This document shows, one piece after another, positions 10,944 to 24,300 of a stretch of DNA of 64,000 bases. Position 1 is the first letter of the stretch, and every line of letters begins with the position of its first letter. The position numbers and the translations under genes were made by a program. Under the pieces are notes generated by a model. That model searched no databases, was not told the DNA's origin, and saw only the letters and a program-made list of their open reading frames with translations. This stretch comes from Eretmocerus hayati (taxonomy: Eukaryota > Arthropoda > Insecta > Hymenoptera > Aphelinidae): contig CM056744.1 of assembly GCA_029851415.1 (NCBI GenBank), positions 115,531,838 to 115,595,837 on the forward strand, given 5' to 3'.

Positions 10944-13738
10944 GTTCTGCTTGCCAAATTGTGAAAGAACGTAACATATGTAGCTCAGTCAAACGAAACT
11001 CCCTCAAGAAAACAAGTTGGAGTGTAAGGAAATATTCCTTTCAATACTTATTCTTCCTCCGAATCTTCCTCTACAGCTGATTTATCTAGTTTTGAATGAC
11101 CTGGAAGGATAATAATTGATGAAAACTCTGCGTCGACTGGTTTATATAGAATTGCATTAAAATTTGTTGAAAATGATTAGAATGAAGGTAAGCCACGAAA
11201 TTTTATCAAGAACTTTATTCAAATTATCTTGAGACTAATTCCTTCAAAGTTCTGTGAGAACAGTAACGCGAATTCTGCTCCAAGGATTCCCTAGGCACAA
11301 TGTTCTACATCTTCCTAGAATGCTTCTCTAGAAAAGTGATCCAAGATTGATGGAAATGCTCTATTCAATATAAAATTTTCCTCCATATCTCCCTGCGTAA
11401 CCAACTCATTCGACTTTCAATGCCCTGAAACCATGCTTCACTTGCTTTCTACATATATCGGTTCACACCAACTTTTCTATGAATTCGTTGAAATATTGCT
11501 GAATTGGATTTTTTTTGATGGATTCCCATTTCTGACAGATATTTTTGTGGTCGAGGATTACAGTATTTTTACACTCAGTATCTATCACAATGAGATTTAT
11601 TTGTAACTAGCAGAAGAATGGAGCTGACAGTCAGTTAATTACGGATATTGATAGTGCAAGTTGATGATATCCAAAATGATATCCCGGAATCATTGTGAAT
11701 GAGACATGTCTACTCGGCGTAGAGTATAGGTATTCTCCGTCATTCACATTGCTTTCAATGAGGAATTATGTATATAGATTATCGAGCTTGACTTCATCTT
11801 GGATGCAGTTACTCGGTCCTTTGAAAAAATCCCATTTCTGAAGAAATGATGAAAAACAAGAACCATGACTAGTTCAAAATCGGTTGCTCTATCAAGTCAA
11901 TTTCTTCGACTGACCCTGTGAATCCGGTCTTTGGTTACTGACGATGCAAGATGCCAAAAGTTCAATTCAGAGCCCTCAACAAGGTCACAATATGCTTGCG
12001 GACACGCACAAAATCCTGATCGAGGTTCTCCCGTACGTAAGTAGGTGAAGAAGGGAGCGATAAGTTTGAGTTGCTAACATTTCAACGACTCGATGCAACC
12101 ACCTCCACAATATAGGGCCCCTAACTTCCAGTTCCTGGAGGCTGCTTCTACTTTACGTAACTCGCAGGAGCACTATAATGGAGGATACGAGGTGCGAGAG
12201 TGATGTTTTCGTCCCCGAGCATGGAGTTATACCATTCTGGTCCCCAAAATAAGTCGACACTTTTTTCCATCAAAAACGGTCAAGACGCTTGTGATGCGTC
12301 AGAACGCATTTTTACTCCCGGATTTGCGCATGCATGTTTTCGCATCTATTCCGTATCGTCTCTCGTCAAAGACTCAATTTTCACCAAAATAGACTTACCG
12401 TACTGGTCGGGAGCCGTCCATATAGCTATAGTAGCAATGCGTAGTAATATGACTCGGTCAGTTTTTGGCCGAAAAAGGCTCACTATTCAACCAGTGGTTC
12501 ATTGCACTTGATATTGAATTCATCCCGAAAAACAACGAACTCTTTTTTTAGTATGCGATAGGGTTGAGGAGTTGGTGATAGGACGTTCTACCTAAAATTT
12601 AACCGGTTTTTTTGGACTAGTAAAAATGTCGAAGATCCCACTCTCTGTAATACGTTACGGCATAATCTTTGATAATATATTCAACATCATGAAATCAAGA
12701 GGAAAATTCTTGACGGAGAAACTTAATACTTCTGTTCTCCATCATAAATAGTTCTCTCCCAAAACTTCAAAACGTACAGGCTTAAATCACCCTCATAGCA
12801 GCAACCTTTCATGAGTATGTAATTGACGTTCTCAACACCTTTGCAGCAAACCTATTCGTCGCCCCAAAATTCCATCAAGTCAATTCTCACATTTTGACAC
12901 ACAACTGAATTGCAGAAATATTCACATGCCCTTTGTCCTTACTTTCGCTGCGTGAAATGTTCGACAATGGTACTCGTACAGGTCATAAACTCGACTCCAT
13001 ATCCAAGCTAGGCTTGATGTACCGCGCAACACAAATCAATTATTTGTGCTGATTTACCGTCTAACGTGAGCAGATTTACACTAGCAATATTTGAGCTGGT
13101 TTTCAGTTGATATGGCTGAGTTGCAGGCTGCCCATGTTATTTGAAAAATCAACAAAACTAGCTTATTCATTCTGAAAGAGTAGTATATATTTCAGTTTTT
13201 CAGTCGGCAACAGAATTCCAATGAAAATGAAGGACTTACCTCACAGCTGTAAAAATTGCATGTGGCTGATTCATTGATCATGAACGGAGTCACTAAGCCT
13301 GGTAAATGATGACTCATTATGTTCCATCTCACGAATTCTAACAGAGATCAAATGATTGTATCAAGCCTCACAAAAATGTAGGGCTTTCAGATGAGTTGTC
13401 TAGGTACTGAAACACGATGAATTCGGTCCAGCGAGTGGTTCTTTGTCGTTTAAGAAATGTTACAATCGTTGAAAAAACACGAAGATGTATTTTTCATTGG
13501 TAAAACTGAAGGGAGTCTGTACGCAGCAACTGATGTTGACGACCAAAAAGATAAGTGAATGCTTTCATACGAATTGCAAAATGGAAATATCGGTTCTCAT
13601 TGTAATATAAATTATTCAAACTGAGTACGGCCGGCTATCGGATCATAGTTCCCTTATGGAAGTTCACGCCAGTCTAATGGAAGCCCAGGTACAACCAGAA
13701 TTGAGAGAACTTTATCGCGACAACGACATCGTCATGGT
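10944..13738. other. Gene 1 3' flank and intergenic sequence; no further gene
   Basis: To about 11560 this matches the 3' flank of gene 2. 12440-12835 is the second copy of the dispersed repeat at 445-690. A 103-codon frame at 12200-12511 shows no domain. The rest holds nothing I recognise. Confidence 0.5.
12440..12835 (+). repeat. Dispersed repeat, copy 2 of pair with 445-690
   Basis: This repeats the 445-690 block in the same orientation (GTTTTTGGCC, CTACCTAAAATTTAAC, AAAATGTCGAAGATC, ACGGCATAATCTTTGATAA, TCACCCTCATAGCAGCA). Relative to copy 1 it has extra sequence near 12505-12575 and 12755-12775. Confidence 0.7.
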
Positions 13739-13946
13739 GATAAAAAAGAGTCAAATACATTAGGCGGGATACGTCGCGAGAATGGGGGAGGAAAAAATAG
13801 CTCGTAAAATCCTGGACTATATACTAATAACACGAAAAAATCGAGGGAGACCAATTAGATGAGAGGATGATATTCATTATAACATCGAAGAATCAGAAAG
13901 AGACTACACTATGTGGAAAGAAAGAGCTCAGGACCGGGATGTCTGA
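13739..13946 (+). pseudogene. 3' end of a non-LTR retrotransposon (LINE) reverse transcriptase ORF, broken
   Basis: In one frame the sequence reads GYVARMGEEKIARKIL, then RKNRGRPIR, a stop, and EDDIHYNIEESERDY followed by WKERAQDRD. This matches the well-known C-terminal tail of many LINE reverse transcriptases (GHVARM...RGRPR..W.DDV...W...AQDR..W). At least two in-frame stops show it is dead. The rest of the element is not visible upstream, so this is a 5'-truncated relic typical of LINE insertion. Confidence 0.75.
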
Positions 13947-14439
13947 CGTGACTGTTGTATTGCAGTCAGGGACTTTGAACTCGCACACCTCAACCTCACG
14001 TCAAAGAAATCATCTCAAAATGTCCGGTATTTAGAGGTGTCCGTTAACCGAGGTTTTACTGTAGTTTGCTATAGTTTGTAAACTCATCCTGCTCACTGCA
14101 GAACAGTTCCCGGACTCCAGAATGACATTTCAATGCTTGGAACATTGAGCACTCGTCCCAAAATAATGAAAAACATGAAAAATAGAGAGCCGGAATTTAT
14201 TCGATTTTTATTCTTTTTTCGGAAATAAACCTCTTCTGCGGGATAATTAGTGTGCTAATACTATTGTTAGACGCTCAGGGACTTTCCTCAATTTTTCAGA
14301 TTTTTTCGTCGATCCCTCCAAAAGATATCACAAGATATTGGAAAGCACGTCTGATCATTATACTAGACATCTGCAGTACTGCGGGTTATGTACAGTTTAG
14401 GCTAGTCGGGGTAGCTTGGCTGTTGCACACTCACTAAGG

Positions 14440-14767
14440 GATCTCAGCAGTGCGTAATGTGTTACTCGAGAGTGTGAAGTTTGCGACAGTGCGTCAAGTA
14501 TCGAGGTCGTTGCATATCCTACCTTTCGCAATTTGCCGATGTTTGAGTGCCTACAAAATTGCGGAAAATAACTTTCGCGCCTCGCACATGAGGTTCCCTG
14601 CTTTCAAACGATCATTCCGACCCTCGTCTCCGGTTCGGACCGAGAACCGATCGCTCGGCAAGCTACATGAACTTGGTGCGAAATATACTATTTCGAAATG
14701 AATGTTCGTAAAGTTAGTGCTTTACACACTGAAAAATGTTCCTCACGCACTATCATTACGCATATGA
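14440..14767. repeat. TGCGTAAAG-family element, short copy
   Basis: The left part (14440-14512: AGCAGTGCGTAATG..TTACTCGAGAGTGTGAAGTTT..AGTGCGTCAAG) matches 1558-1632. The right part (14703-14767: GTAAAGTTAGTGCTTTACAC..CTGAAAAATGTTCC..CACGCAC) matches 5588-5655. Together they make a copy of about 330 bp. It lies immediately upstream of duplication unit 2. Confidence 0.6.
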
Positions 14768-15318
14768 TTTCGCAATCAAGATTCTTCATCAATGACCATC
14801 AATTGCAGGGTTGACATGAAAATTTTGACGCATCTGAGCAGGAATCATAAGAGTCTGAACCGAAGCTGAGCAAGCATCACAAGAGTCTGAACCAGAAAAC
14901 TCCACGGGGAAAGTCGTGCGTATTTCGTTATGAGGTGCAAACATTTGGTAGTGTTAGTGAGAATACGAATCTTACATGAGTTGGATTTAAAGTCTATCTT
15001 GGAGTAATTTTTGTCCAGATTCTCTGGGAGTTTTCCAGATATCGTAAACGTTTTATCGACAATCCTTGTTTCTTCCATGATATAGTTAGGCAAGCGCACA
15101 AGTCTTTAATGCGTCCACGTTATCGTCATCAAAGTACCATTGTCACACGTCACGTGGGCTGACGTGAATCTTATGTTTCGAGCTCATTATATAAGTTAGT
15201 ATGACGAGCACTCAATATCACACAGATGTGCGAATTTTCAAGTTCTCTCACCACGTCTCATTCTCAGTTCTGTCTCTAGCACCCACATCTGCAGAAAAGC
15301 TGCAGTCAGAAGTTCATC

Positions 15319-18300
15319 ATGTTCCCCCCGTTACATACAGTTCTACTTCTTGTAACTGCAATTTGTAAGTTATTTGGTCAATGAATTCACATTTCCAGGT
15401 GATCGAAATCAATGATTCAAGGTCGAATTATGCCGACAGATATGCAGGATAATCCACTCAAATCTGAGGCCTTACTGGTGAAGGATTCTAAATTGGTGGA
15501 CCCGAAAAATTTTCCCTTCGTAGTAACCGTCAGATGCACTTCTGGTTGCTTCTATCCAAATTTTGGATTCATACCGATGAGCGACTTTAGTCATGGAGTC
15601 TTGGTAACCCTCAAACACGTTCTGACACTTTCACACGGTATCCATCCCTACCCAAATAGAGAAATTCAAGTTACTTTGAGTTCTGGCGAATCAATTTGGA
15701 TAACAGAAGATGGTATTGGATTGACGTACAATGGATGGGCTCAGAGCATGAAATACCAAATTTTCAAACAAGATGAAGACGTGGTGATCCTCACGGTATG
15801 ACATATTTTCAAACGATCTAGGAACATTGTCTGTAGATCAAAAGAGTAGTCTCACATATCGGATTCATTATTTGATGGGTGAATGAACGGGAGAAGTTGA
15901 AAGATGCATTCGGAGATGGAAATTACATTCTTTGAATTTTATCGTAGTTACCGAGGAGACTGAGTCCACAAGAAGTTCAACCCGTTGGTTTCCCAAAACG
16001 AGTATGTCAATTTCGTGGAATGAATGTCATGTCGGTTGCTCGTGGTGAAACCGATAATGGAGTCATTCTCAACAACTTGTATCGTGTGTCATTAAAAAGA
16101 TTGAAGAAAAATGACTGTACACGCAATTATGACTCAAGAAGAACACAAGACGTGACAACCGGGAAAATTTTTTGCACATCTCAACCTCCAGAAATGAGAA
16201 TTGTGAGTATATTGTAGTTTTGATTCATCACTCGCAGACCAAGAGCCCCTTTTAACCAGAGGCGCAAAAGTAGTAATTAATGACACAGCATAGAGGCTAA
16301 TTCCTGTTATGTGATCCAATTGACCTGCCAACAAAATGCGGTATGGATGACTTCAATCGCTGCAAGCACTTATACTTTAATTAAGCGATCTAGTCGGCCT
16401 TTTAAGAGTGATCCAGCTGTTCACAGCACCACCTTGGTATCGAATAATTTTGTTGTAGATAATTGATTGAGCAAACAGATTTGAGTGGATCGCAATGTCC
16501 CGGGGAAAACGCAATGGGCCGTGACCCCCGGGGGCCACGGTCCAGAGGTGAGCCGTGGTCCCCGGGGGTCACGGTCCACCAGTATGCTACAAATTCTCTT
16601 CGCTCTATCCGGGTCTTCGACTTGCCATCAAACACTAGGATGAATCAAAATTCAATTTACCTCGCTTCAGTAATATTCTACTGTTGCCTGTTAATAAGAA
16701 GTGTATGAGAAGGCTTACGCTGCTTGGCTGAAAGGTGGCATAATCAGGTGGAGGTAGAGCCTTAAAATCTTATATTATTAATGGATAACTTCGATATCGA
16801 GATTCGAGGCGTTCCGATCGAGATTTCGCGCGCGTTTTACGAGTCGTCTCAATGTGTGTTGCTGTGGATGATTGACATTGGATTATTTGAATGTATCTAT
16901 ACGTAGATCAATATAATTGAAAGTATCCAATCATGCGATCTACATAGCCGAACTATCATATCTGTTGATTATTTCCAATTTATCGAAAGAAAAGTAATGA
17001 TGAGTTTCAAGTATCTGAACTCACGCACTGTAGCGTTCTGTCCAGTTCTGTCTGCTTCGTTGTCAACATTGAGCAGGTGATCGTCGCGCTTGCGCATCAT
17101 ATCGGGTTTTATTACACCTGCATGTGTTAATCGGATCGCGCGCTAAATGAGTGATAGGAAAGTAGATTGCTGCTTGACCGACAACCGAAATATCGGATAT
17201 CCCGTGAAATAATGAGGTTAATGGTAATCATGTGAAGATTTGATATGTGATATTTAATCTTCCTTCAACGATCCAAAAGATCTCAGGAAATCTTATCTAA
17301 ATTCTCAAAATGATCCAAACTTCAAAGTTGCATCACTGTTCTTTGATTGGGGTAGATTAATTAAAATTTTTTCGTGAATGATGAATGTTCAAACATGATT
17401 CTTAAATTGCACGTATAAAATTTTGTGATTGAGGTAGATCAACCGAAATTCTCTTTGTGAATGTTGAATATTCTTACATCATTTTTAAAAAAGTTTTTAA
17501 TTTGTGATTATAATTCTTCAAGTTCTAATGCGTAAAACAACTCTCCAGTTGGTGGATGACACTGAATTGGACCGAATGGATTGAGGAATTTTTTATTCGT
17601 GAATAGTGTATTTTTTCGAATTGTACGAGGTTCAATGACTTTCTCACTTCTGAATGATGATCAATTGAATTTCAAATAATCGATCGGAAATTTTTTATTT
17701 GTGGACTAAAAAGATTTCTGTAGAAGCATTTAAGAAATTCTCGCTTTACTAAGGCTGATTGGCTGATCTTTGTACATATCCTCGAAAAGTGTTTCCTCCT
17801 TCTCTCTTATAGCCGACTCAGAGGAGAAGAAGGAGAAGAAGGAGAAGGAGGGAAATATTTTTCCATTCGAAAATTAGTAAGAACCTTTGAAAATCTCAAT
17901 CGAATTGGAAACCCACATATTTCCCGTGAAAATGGAAATTTTCATGCACAAGCGTTGCATAGATTTGGATCATTGATTTTGGAGTTGAGCTCAATTCTCC
18001 AGTTCTCAAAATGATCTTCATTCCTTGATGGTCAACCTCAATAATATTTCGTAAAAACTGTACAGTTCTTTGATCCCACACCATACGGGTGGTTGAACCA
18101 TGCGCGCGCACTTCGTAGATTGAATAGTTCCTTGAGAATATTCGAAGAATCCCTCAGACAGTCGTGAATTTTCGAATCAGCAATTCATGAATTTGGATTT
18201 CGAGGCATGTTAGATAGATAAGCATGGATAAACAACTTCTTCGTTCCATATTTTGATACTATATTATTATATTTGCTTCTTGCTGGTACCATGCATTTTT

Positions 18301-21300
18301 TTTTTTTTTTAACACATTAGCTTTTGCTATAATTTCCAGAATTTTGAGTCATCATAACCATCCGCGCGCAACGCGCGCGTTTTAGAGTTCTAGTTGTAAT
18401 GAATTAGTTATGAAAATATGTATATGATGAATTCCTCGCCAAGCGACCTTCGGAAAGGGGTCATCTCTCAGATTCTTTTTTGACCTTTTTCATTCGATTC
18501 TATGGCCCAAAATGGGAACTTCGGACCACCTATGGAGTCCAAAAAAAATTTCTCCTCTCCATTGCACGCACATACGTAAATAGACCGAAAATTCATCGTG
18601 TAAAAATCGATGCTCTTTTATTCACGAAAATGGAAATATTTCGAGTTTTTGGATAACTATCGAATTGCGGGTTGCGGCATCTGAAAGGGCATCAGAAAGC
18701 CTATTGAAAACGTCATCGGAAATTCTTTCTCTGTGATTTGGGGGCCTTCTGAAGGCAAACAAGTGTTTTTCACAAAATTGTTAATTCCTCAAAAAGCCAT
18801 CTTTTTATTTTTCGAAAATCAGATATTTGACGTGAAATTTTGCGTTCCTCCGAAAAAATGGGTCTCAGAGAAGTTTGAGGCGGTCCAAGTGACTTATGAG
18901 CCATTTGTTGAAAATTTGATTTTTTCGGTTCCAGAAAAAGGCGATTTTCTGCGCATGCGCACAAACGTAGACTTTGGCACCACTTTCAATGGAAAGCTGA
19001 CAAAATTTCCTATAAAATGACTACCCGCAAAGTTGAAATCCATCACTGAAACGGGATCTGCAACGATTAATCATGTCGAATCAGAATCACATGAAAATTC
19101 AGTCCATTAACACCTTCGTGGCGCCTGCTGAGATGACACATTTACGAGATCTTCTCGGGACTCAATTTTGAGTACGAAATTGACCTGAAAAAAATTCGGA
19201 CCACATGGTTTCAACGTAAAATTGTATGAACTTTCAGAATATGCGATGAAGAACCCCGTTTGAGGCGAACCCGAGGTGCTACATTCGATTCTTGCGAGAA
19301 AAGACTATTTTTCACATTCAAAATTGCATAAATATGCGATGAATTTTCCATTGCATATTCTGAAAGTTCAGACAATTTCACGTTGAAACCATGTCGTCCT
19401 CAAAATTGAGTCCCGAGAAGATCTCGTAGATGTGTCATCTCAGCAGGCGCCACAAAGGCGTTAATGGGCTGAATTTTCATGTGATTTTGATTCCATATAA
19501 TTAATCGTTGCAGATCCTGTTTCAGTGCATGAATTTCAACTTTGCGGGTAGTCATTTTATAGGAAATTTTGTCAGATTTCCATTGAACATGGCGCCGAAA
19601 GTCTACGTTTGTGCGCATGAGCAGAAAATCGCCTTTTTCGAAACCGAAAAGACCAAGTTTTCAAAAAATGGCTCGTAAGTCACTTGGATCGCCCCAAACT
19701 TCTCCGAAACCCATTCTTTTCGGAAGAACGCAAAGATTCACGTCAAATATCTAATTTTCAAAAAATAAAAAAACGGCTTTTTGAGGAATTAGCGTTTCAG
19801 TGAAAAACACTTGTTTGCCTTCCGGTGGCCCCCAAATCACAGAGAAGGAATTTCCGACGATGTTTCCGATAGGTTTTCTGATGCGCTTTCAGGTGCCGCA
19901 ACTCGCAAATCGATAACTATCCAAAAACTCGAAATATTCTCATTTTCGTGAATAAAAATCGATTTTTACACGATGAATTTTCGGTCTGTTTACGTATGTG
20001 CGTGCAATGGAGAGGAGAAATTCTTCCTGGACCCCATAGGTGGTCCGAAGTTCCTATTTTGGGCCATAGGATCGAATGAAAAAGGTTAAAAAAGAATCTG
20101 AGAGATGACCCCTTTCCGTAGGTCGCTTTGGCGTGGAATTCATCATATAAGACCCATATCTCCACCCATATCTCCTATCACTAGGAACATAGATCCACCA
20201 GCTCAACAGCATCATGAGGAGAACAAAACTCAGCAGGTGTTCGAACGCCATAACCTTGGAATATGTAGCTAAGAGATAATAATTCGGGTATATAATGGGA
20301 TACGGGGCGTTCCTTACTTAGGATAATCAAGGGTTTGTAACGGGATATATTTCCAATTCCGTTGGATTTTCTTAAATTGAAATAATTATTAGAGCCATAT
20401 CACATGGAAATATTGATCTTTGGGTGTCGAAAATGTGCCAGCCTTAAATCTCACTCCCGAAGATTTTAAGGTGTATTTTTCGACTTTTTGGAATATATAT
20501 GAACTCGCGCGCAAGTATCGATATTCTCGAATATTTTTGGCCTGTGCAAAAAATTAGAATCATCAAATACTGCGCGATTTTGCATTCTATCGCATTTTTT
20601 GCTCGTGGCTCTTCTGTCTTGATATTTCGATTGTTCTATGTAGCACCATATTGTAGACAATGACATTTTCTAAATATTTGAAACAAAGTTCATCTTTTTA
20701 TCTATTATCTAAGTTACTAAAATTGGCAAAAAAGGCGAAAAAGGACGAAATTTTCTTTGATTGTTCATTCCGAGAAAAGGCAACCGATTAATGTGTCACT
20801 GCCGGGGCATAAAGTCCTCGTTAATCTGAATATGGGCCATTTCGGAGCAAATCATCGAATCCCGGCACCGGGGGGTCTGGAACGAATCCCAAAAAATTTT
20901 TTTCCCGTTAATACCATGTTGATATAGTACAAAAAAAATTTTTTGGGATTTTTTCTAAGGCCCCTGTTGGCCCTGGGGCCTATAAAAAGTCCTTCTAGGC
21001 CCCTCGTACTTTCTTCCTTCCAATACCTACCAATTTCTATGAGCTATTTGCTGAAAGAACATTTCAACGATTTTCGGGCTTGCTTCAAAGTGATGTAGCT
21101 CCCAATTGACTTTTACCAGTGGTCATTTTAAAGTTCTTGAAGAAAGCTACAATTTGACTGCTAGTGAAAGTCAATTATCGAACTTTTCATAGGGGTTACA
21201 GTCGTTACAAGTTGACCAGTTTTGTAAAAATACCAAACTTTGAACTGAATTTGAATTAAATCGTTTTTCTTCCTTCGACCCCACATCTGTGCGAATATGT

Positions 21301-24300
21301 TTTTTGATACAAATAATATCAATCAGAACAATAATTTGGGTGGGATACTGAATTCTCGATTTTATTCAGCCAATTTAAAACACTCTATTTTGACTTTTTG
21401 CTCAAAATGTCCTCACAGGTATGGCTCGCATATGCTTCCAACTGAACTAGTGTGCAACAACCTATGTGGGATTACTCTCCAATGTACCCCCAAATGTGTC
21501 TGAAATCTCCCGGAGGCGAGCCTCGAGCTAGATGCGAGCAGGAGGTTCTATATTACGAGTTGAATATGGGCATTATTCCGTTTATTTGGACGCAGGCGAG
21601 AGTGGGATTTCACTCATTCTAGCTCACGAATGAGATGAGCCGCTAAAACAGTTATCCAAACATGTTCTCCCGACTCCAAATGACTATTTAAACACGTCCT
21701 CATGATCAATTTGGTTCTTATTCATCATCTGAAGGCACTCCATCGAAAAACATATAACTATAGTGTTTTCTAGTCTGAGAGCAACTATGAATATTTTGGA
21801 GCGAAACTGACCCCGAAATCGTGTTTAGATGATCATTTTGAGTCAGGCAACCATGTTCGTATCCCTCTTTCGGCTGCTCATCTCATTTGTGAGCTGGAAT
21901 GGATGAAATCCCATTAACTCTCGCCTGCGTCCAAATGGATGGAATAATATTCGACGGTTTCATTTTCAACACGTAAAATAGGATCTCCTGCTCGCATTCA
22001 GCTCGAGGCTCACCTCCGGGAGTTTTCAGACACATTTGATTGGAGAGTAATCCCACACAGGTTGTTGCACACTAGTTCAGATGGAAGCATATGCGAGCCA
22101 TACCTGTGAGGTCATTTTGAGCAAAAAATCAAAATAGAGTGTTTTGAATTGGCTGAATAAAATCGAGAATTCAATATCCCACCCAGATTATTGTTCTGAT
22201 TGATATTATTTGTATCAAAAAACATATTCGCACAGATTTGGGGTCGAAGGAAGAAAAACGATTTAATTCAAATTCAGCTCAAAGTTTGGCATTTTTACAA
22301 AACTGGTCAACTTGTAACGACTGTAACCCCTATGAAAAGTTCGATAATCGACTTCTATTAGTAATCAAATTGTAGCTCTCTTCAAGACCTTCAAAATGAC
22401 CACTTGTAAAAGTCGATTATCACATGTCTAGTGGGAGTTACATCACTTTGAAGCAAGCCCAAAAATCGTTAAAATGTTCTCTCAGCAAATAGCTCCTAGA
22501 AATTGGTAGGTTCAAGTATCGACCTTGGGCAATTCTCTTCTCCAAAGTTCTAGTCTTAAGGAAGAAAATACGCCCAGGTACGTCTAAAAATGTAGAGTCT
22601 GGTCGAAGTTATGATTTTCTGGAAGTAGGCTAGAGAGGGGCCTGGAAGGACTTTTTATAGGCCATAGGCCCCAGGGCCAACAGGGGCCTTAGAAAAAATA
22701 CCAAAAAATTTTTGTACTATATCAACATGGTATTAACGAAAAAAAACGTATCAATCTTTTCGTGCGATATGGCTCTAATAATTATTTCAAATCAAGAAAA
22801 TCCATCGGAATTGGATAATATATTCCGTTACAAACCCTTGATCATCCTGAGCAAGGAACGCCCCGTATCCCGTTATGTACCCGAATGATGATCTCTTAGC
22901 TACCTATTTCAAGGTTATGGCTTTCGACTAACTGCTGAGTTTTGTTCTCCTAATGACGCTGTTGAGCTGGTGGATCAGAGGCCCTAGTGATAGGAGATAC
23001 GGGTACTAAAGTAAGTATACCCAACTTGCCCCCACATCCCGATCTTGGGAATGGGCACTCTTTGGCCCCCGGGCAACCCTCTTTTACGTTTGTTATGTTA
23101 AAATATGAGAAAGTAAGTAGTTTGCATCGACCCCGAATCATTCCAGCGTTCTCCAGAAAATCTAAAGTGATTTTTCTATTTTTCGTGATTGCTTAGCTAG
23201 GAAAGCACCGAGGGAATTGCGTTCAGTAAAATCGGTTCCAAATTCTTTGAGTTCAACCAATCTTAACGTAAACGCATTCGATTCCTTGTTTTAAGACCTT
23301 CAAAATCCATTTTTTAAAATTGCAATATTTGGATCTGGAGCTGATTTATGTGCAAAACACGGAGACGATTTGTAAACAAGGATGCCAACATCGAAGTGTA
23401 CTTAACATGCCCCCATATATTTATCTCGAAAGGGCGTGCAGTACGACTTTTTTTACCACTCAGAACGTGTTTATCACGCCAAAATAGGAAGGAAACAGTG
23501 TTTTGGACCGGTGAGAAGCTCCAAATGTGCGTATACGGCGATGAGAACACTGTACCGCCGATCTCCATAATTTATTTTGGAAGAATTGAGACAGTTTGGC
23601 TCCAATTCATCAAAATTAGATGTGGCTTCGTGTATTTTAAAGGTCCTGAAACGAGCTTCAAAATAAACTTGAATACACTGGAAAATATTGAGGTAGACCA
23701 GAGTTGTTGGGGAAATGGCTCAATGGGGGCAAATTGGGTACGTTATTTTGTAAACTCTGAAAAATCACTTCTTGGAAAAGTTAAGACAGTTCGGCTCCAT
23801 TTGATTGAATTTGAACGTACTTAGATTCATTCTAAAGATCTTAGAACAAGCTTTAAAATGAGCTAAAGCACGTTGAAAATTGTTGAGGTAGACCAAAATT
23901 ATTAAGAAAATGGCTTAATGGGGTCAAGTTGGGTACACTTATCTTATACATATTTTTATCACTGATTCATCACAATTTTAAGGCTCTACCTCCACCTGAT
24001 TATGCCACCTTTCAGCCACGCAGCGTGAGCCTTGTCTGACACTTCTCGACAGGCAACAGTAGAATATTACTGAAGCGAGGTAAATTGAATTTTGATCCAT
24101 TCTAATGTTTAATCTGGTGATGCCGGCAAGTGGAAGACTCTCATAGAGCGAAGAGAGTCTGTAGCATACTGGTGGGCCGTGACCCCCGGGGGCCACGGCC
24201 CACCACAGGACCGTGACCCCCGGGGGTCACGGCCCATTGCGTTTTCCCCGGGACGTAGCGCCACGTTTAGGGATTTGTCTGCGGACTAAGAAGAAGTTTC

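Larger units (their letters stand above)
5588..11620 (+). other. Tandem duplication unit 1 (flank + protease homologue gene + 3' flank)
   Basis: The 5' flank from about 5590 matches that of unit 2 from about 14705 (for example AGATTCTTCATCAATGAC and GACGCATCTGAGCA). The 3' flank to about 11560 matches unit 2 to about 29290 (for example GAATCTTCCTCTACAGCTGATT, CCAACTCATTCGACTT and ATTGCTGAATTGGATTT). The duplicated block therefore included promoter, whole gene and about 600 bp of 3' flank. Differences in length come from insertions in the third intron. Confidence 0.8.
16497..24254. mobile_element. 7.76-kb inverted-repeat element with GC-rich TIRs and no target duplication
   Basis: Termini GTCCCGGGGAAAACGCAATG and the exact complement bound long TIRs at 16497-16768 and 23975-24254. 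The outermost parts hold GC-rich palindromes around CGTGACCCCCGGGGGCCACG. The empty site exists in gene 1 (CGCAATGTAGCGCC at 7442-7455), and the filled flanks CGCAAT and GTAGCGCC rejoin to it exactly, so no target site duplication is visible. No transposase is recognisable inside; the interior is a stack of other elements. The class is unknown. Confidence 0.75.

Noticed and set aside
23348..23824. 158-codon ORF as a transposase
   Set aside because: No DDE-type or other catalytic motif is visible, and the longer homologous element at 43511-45685 does not keep the frame.
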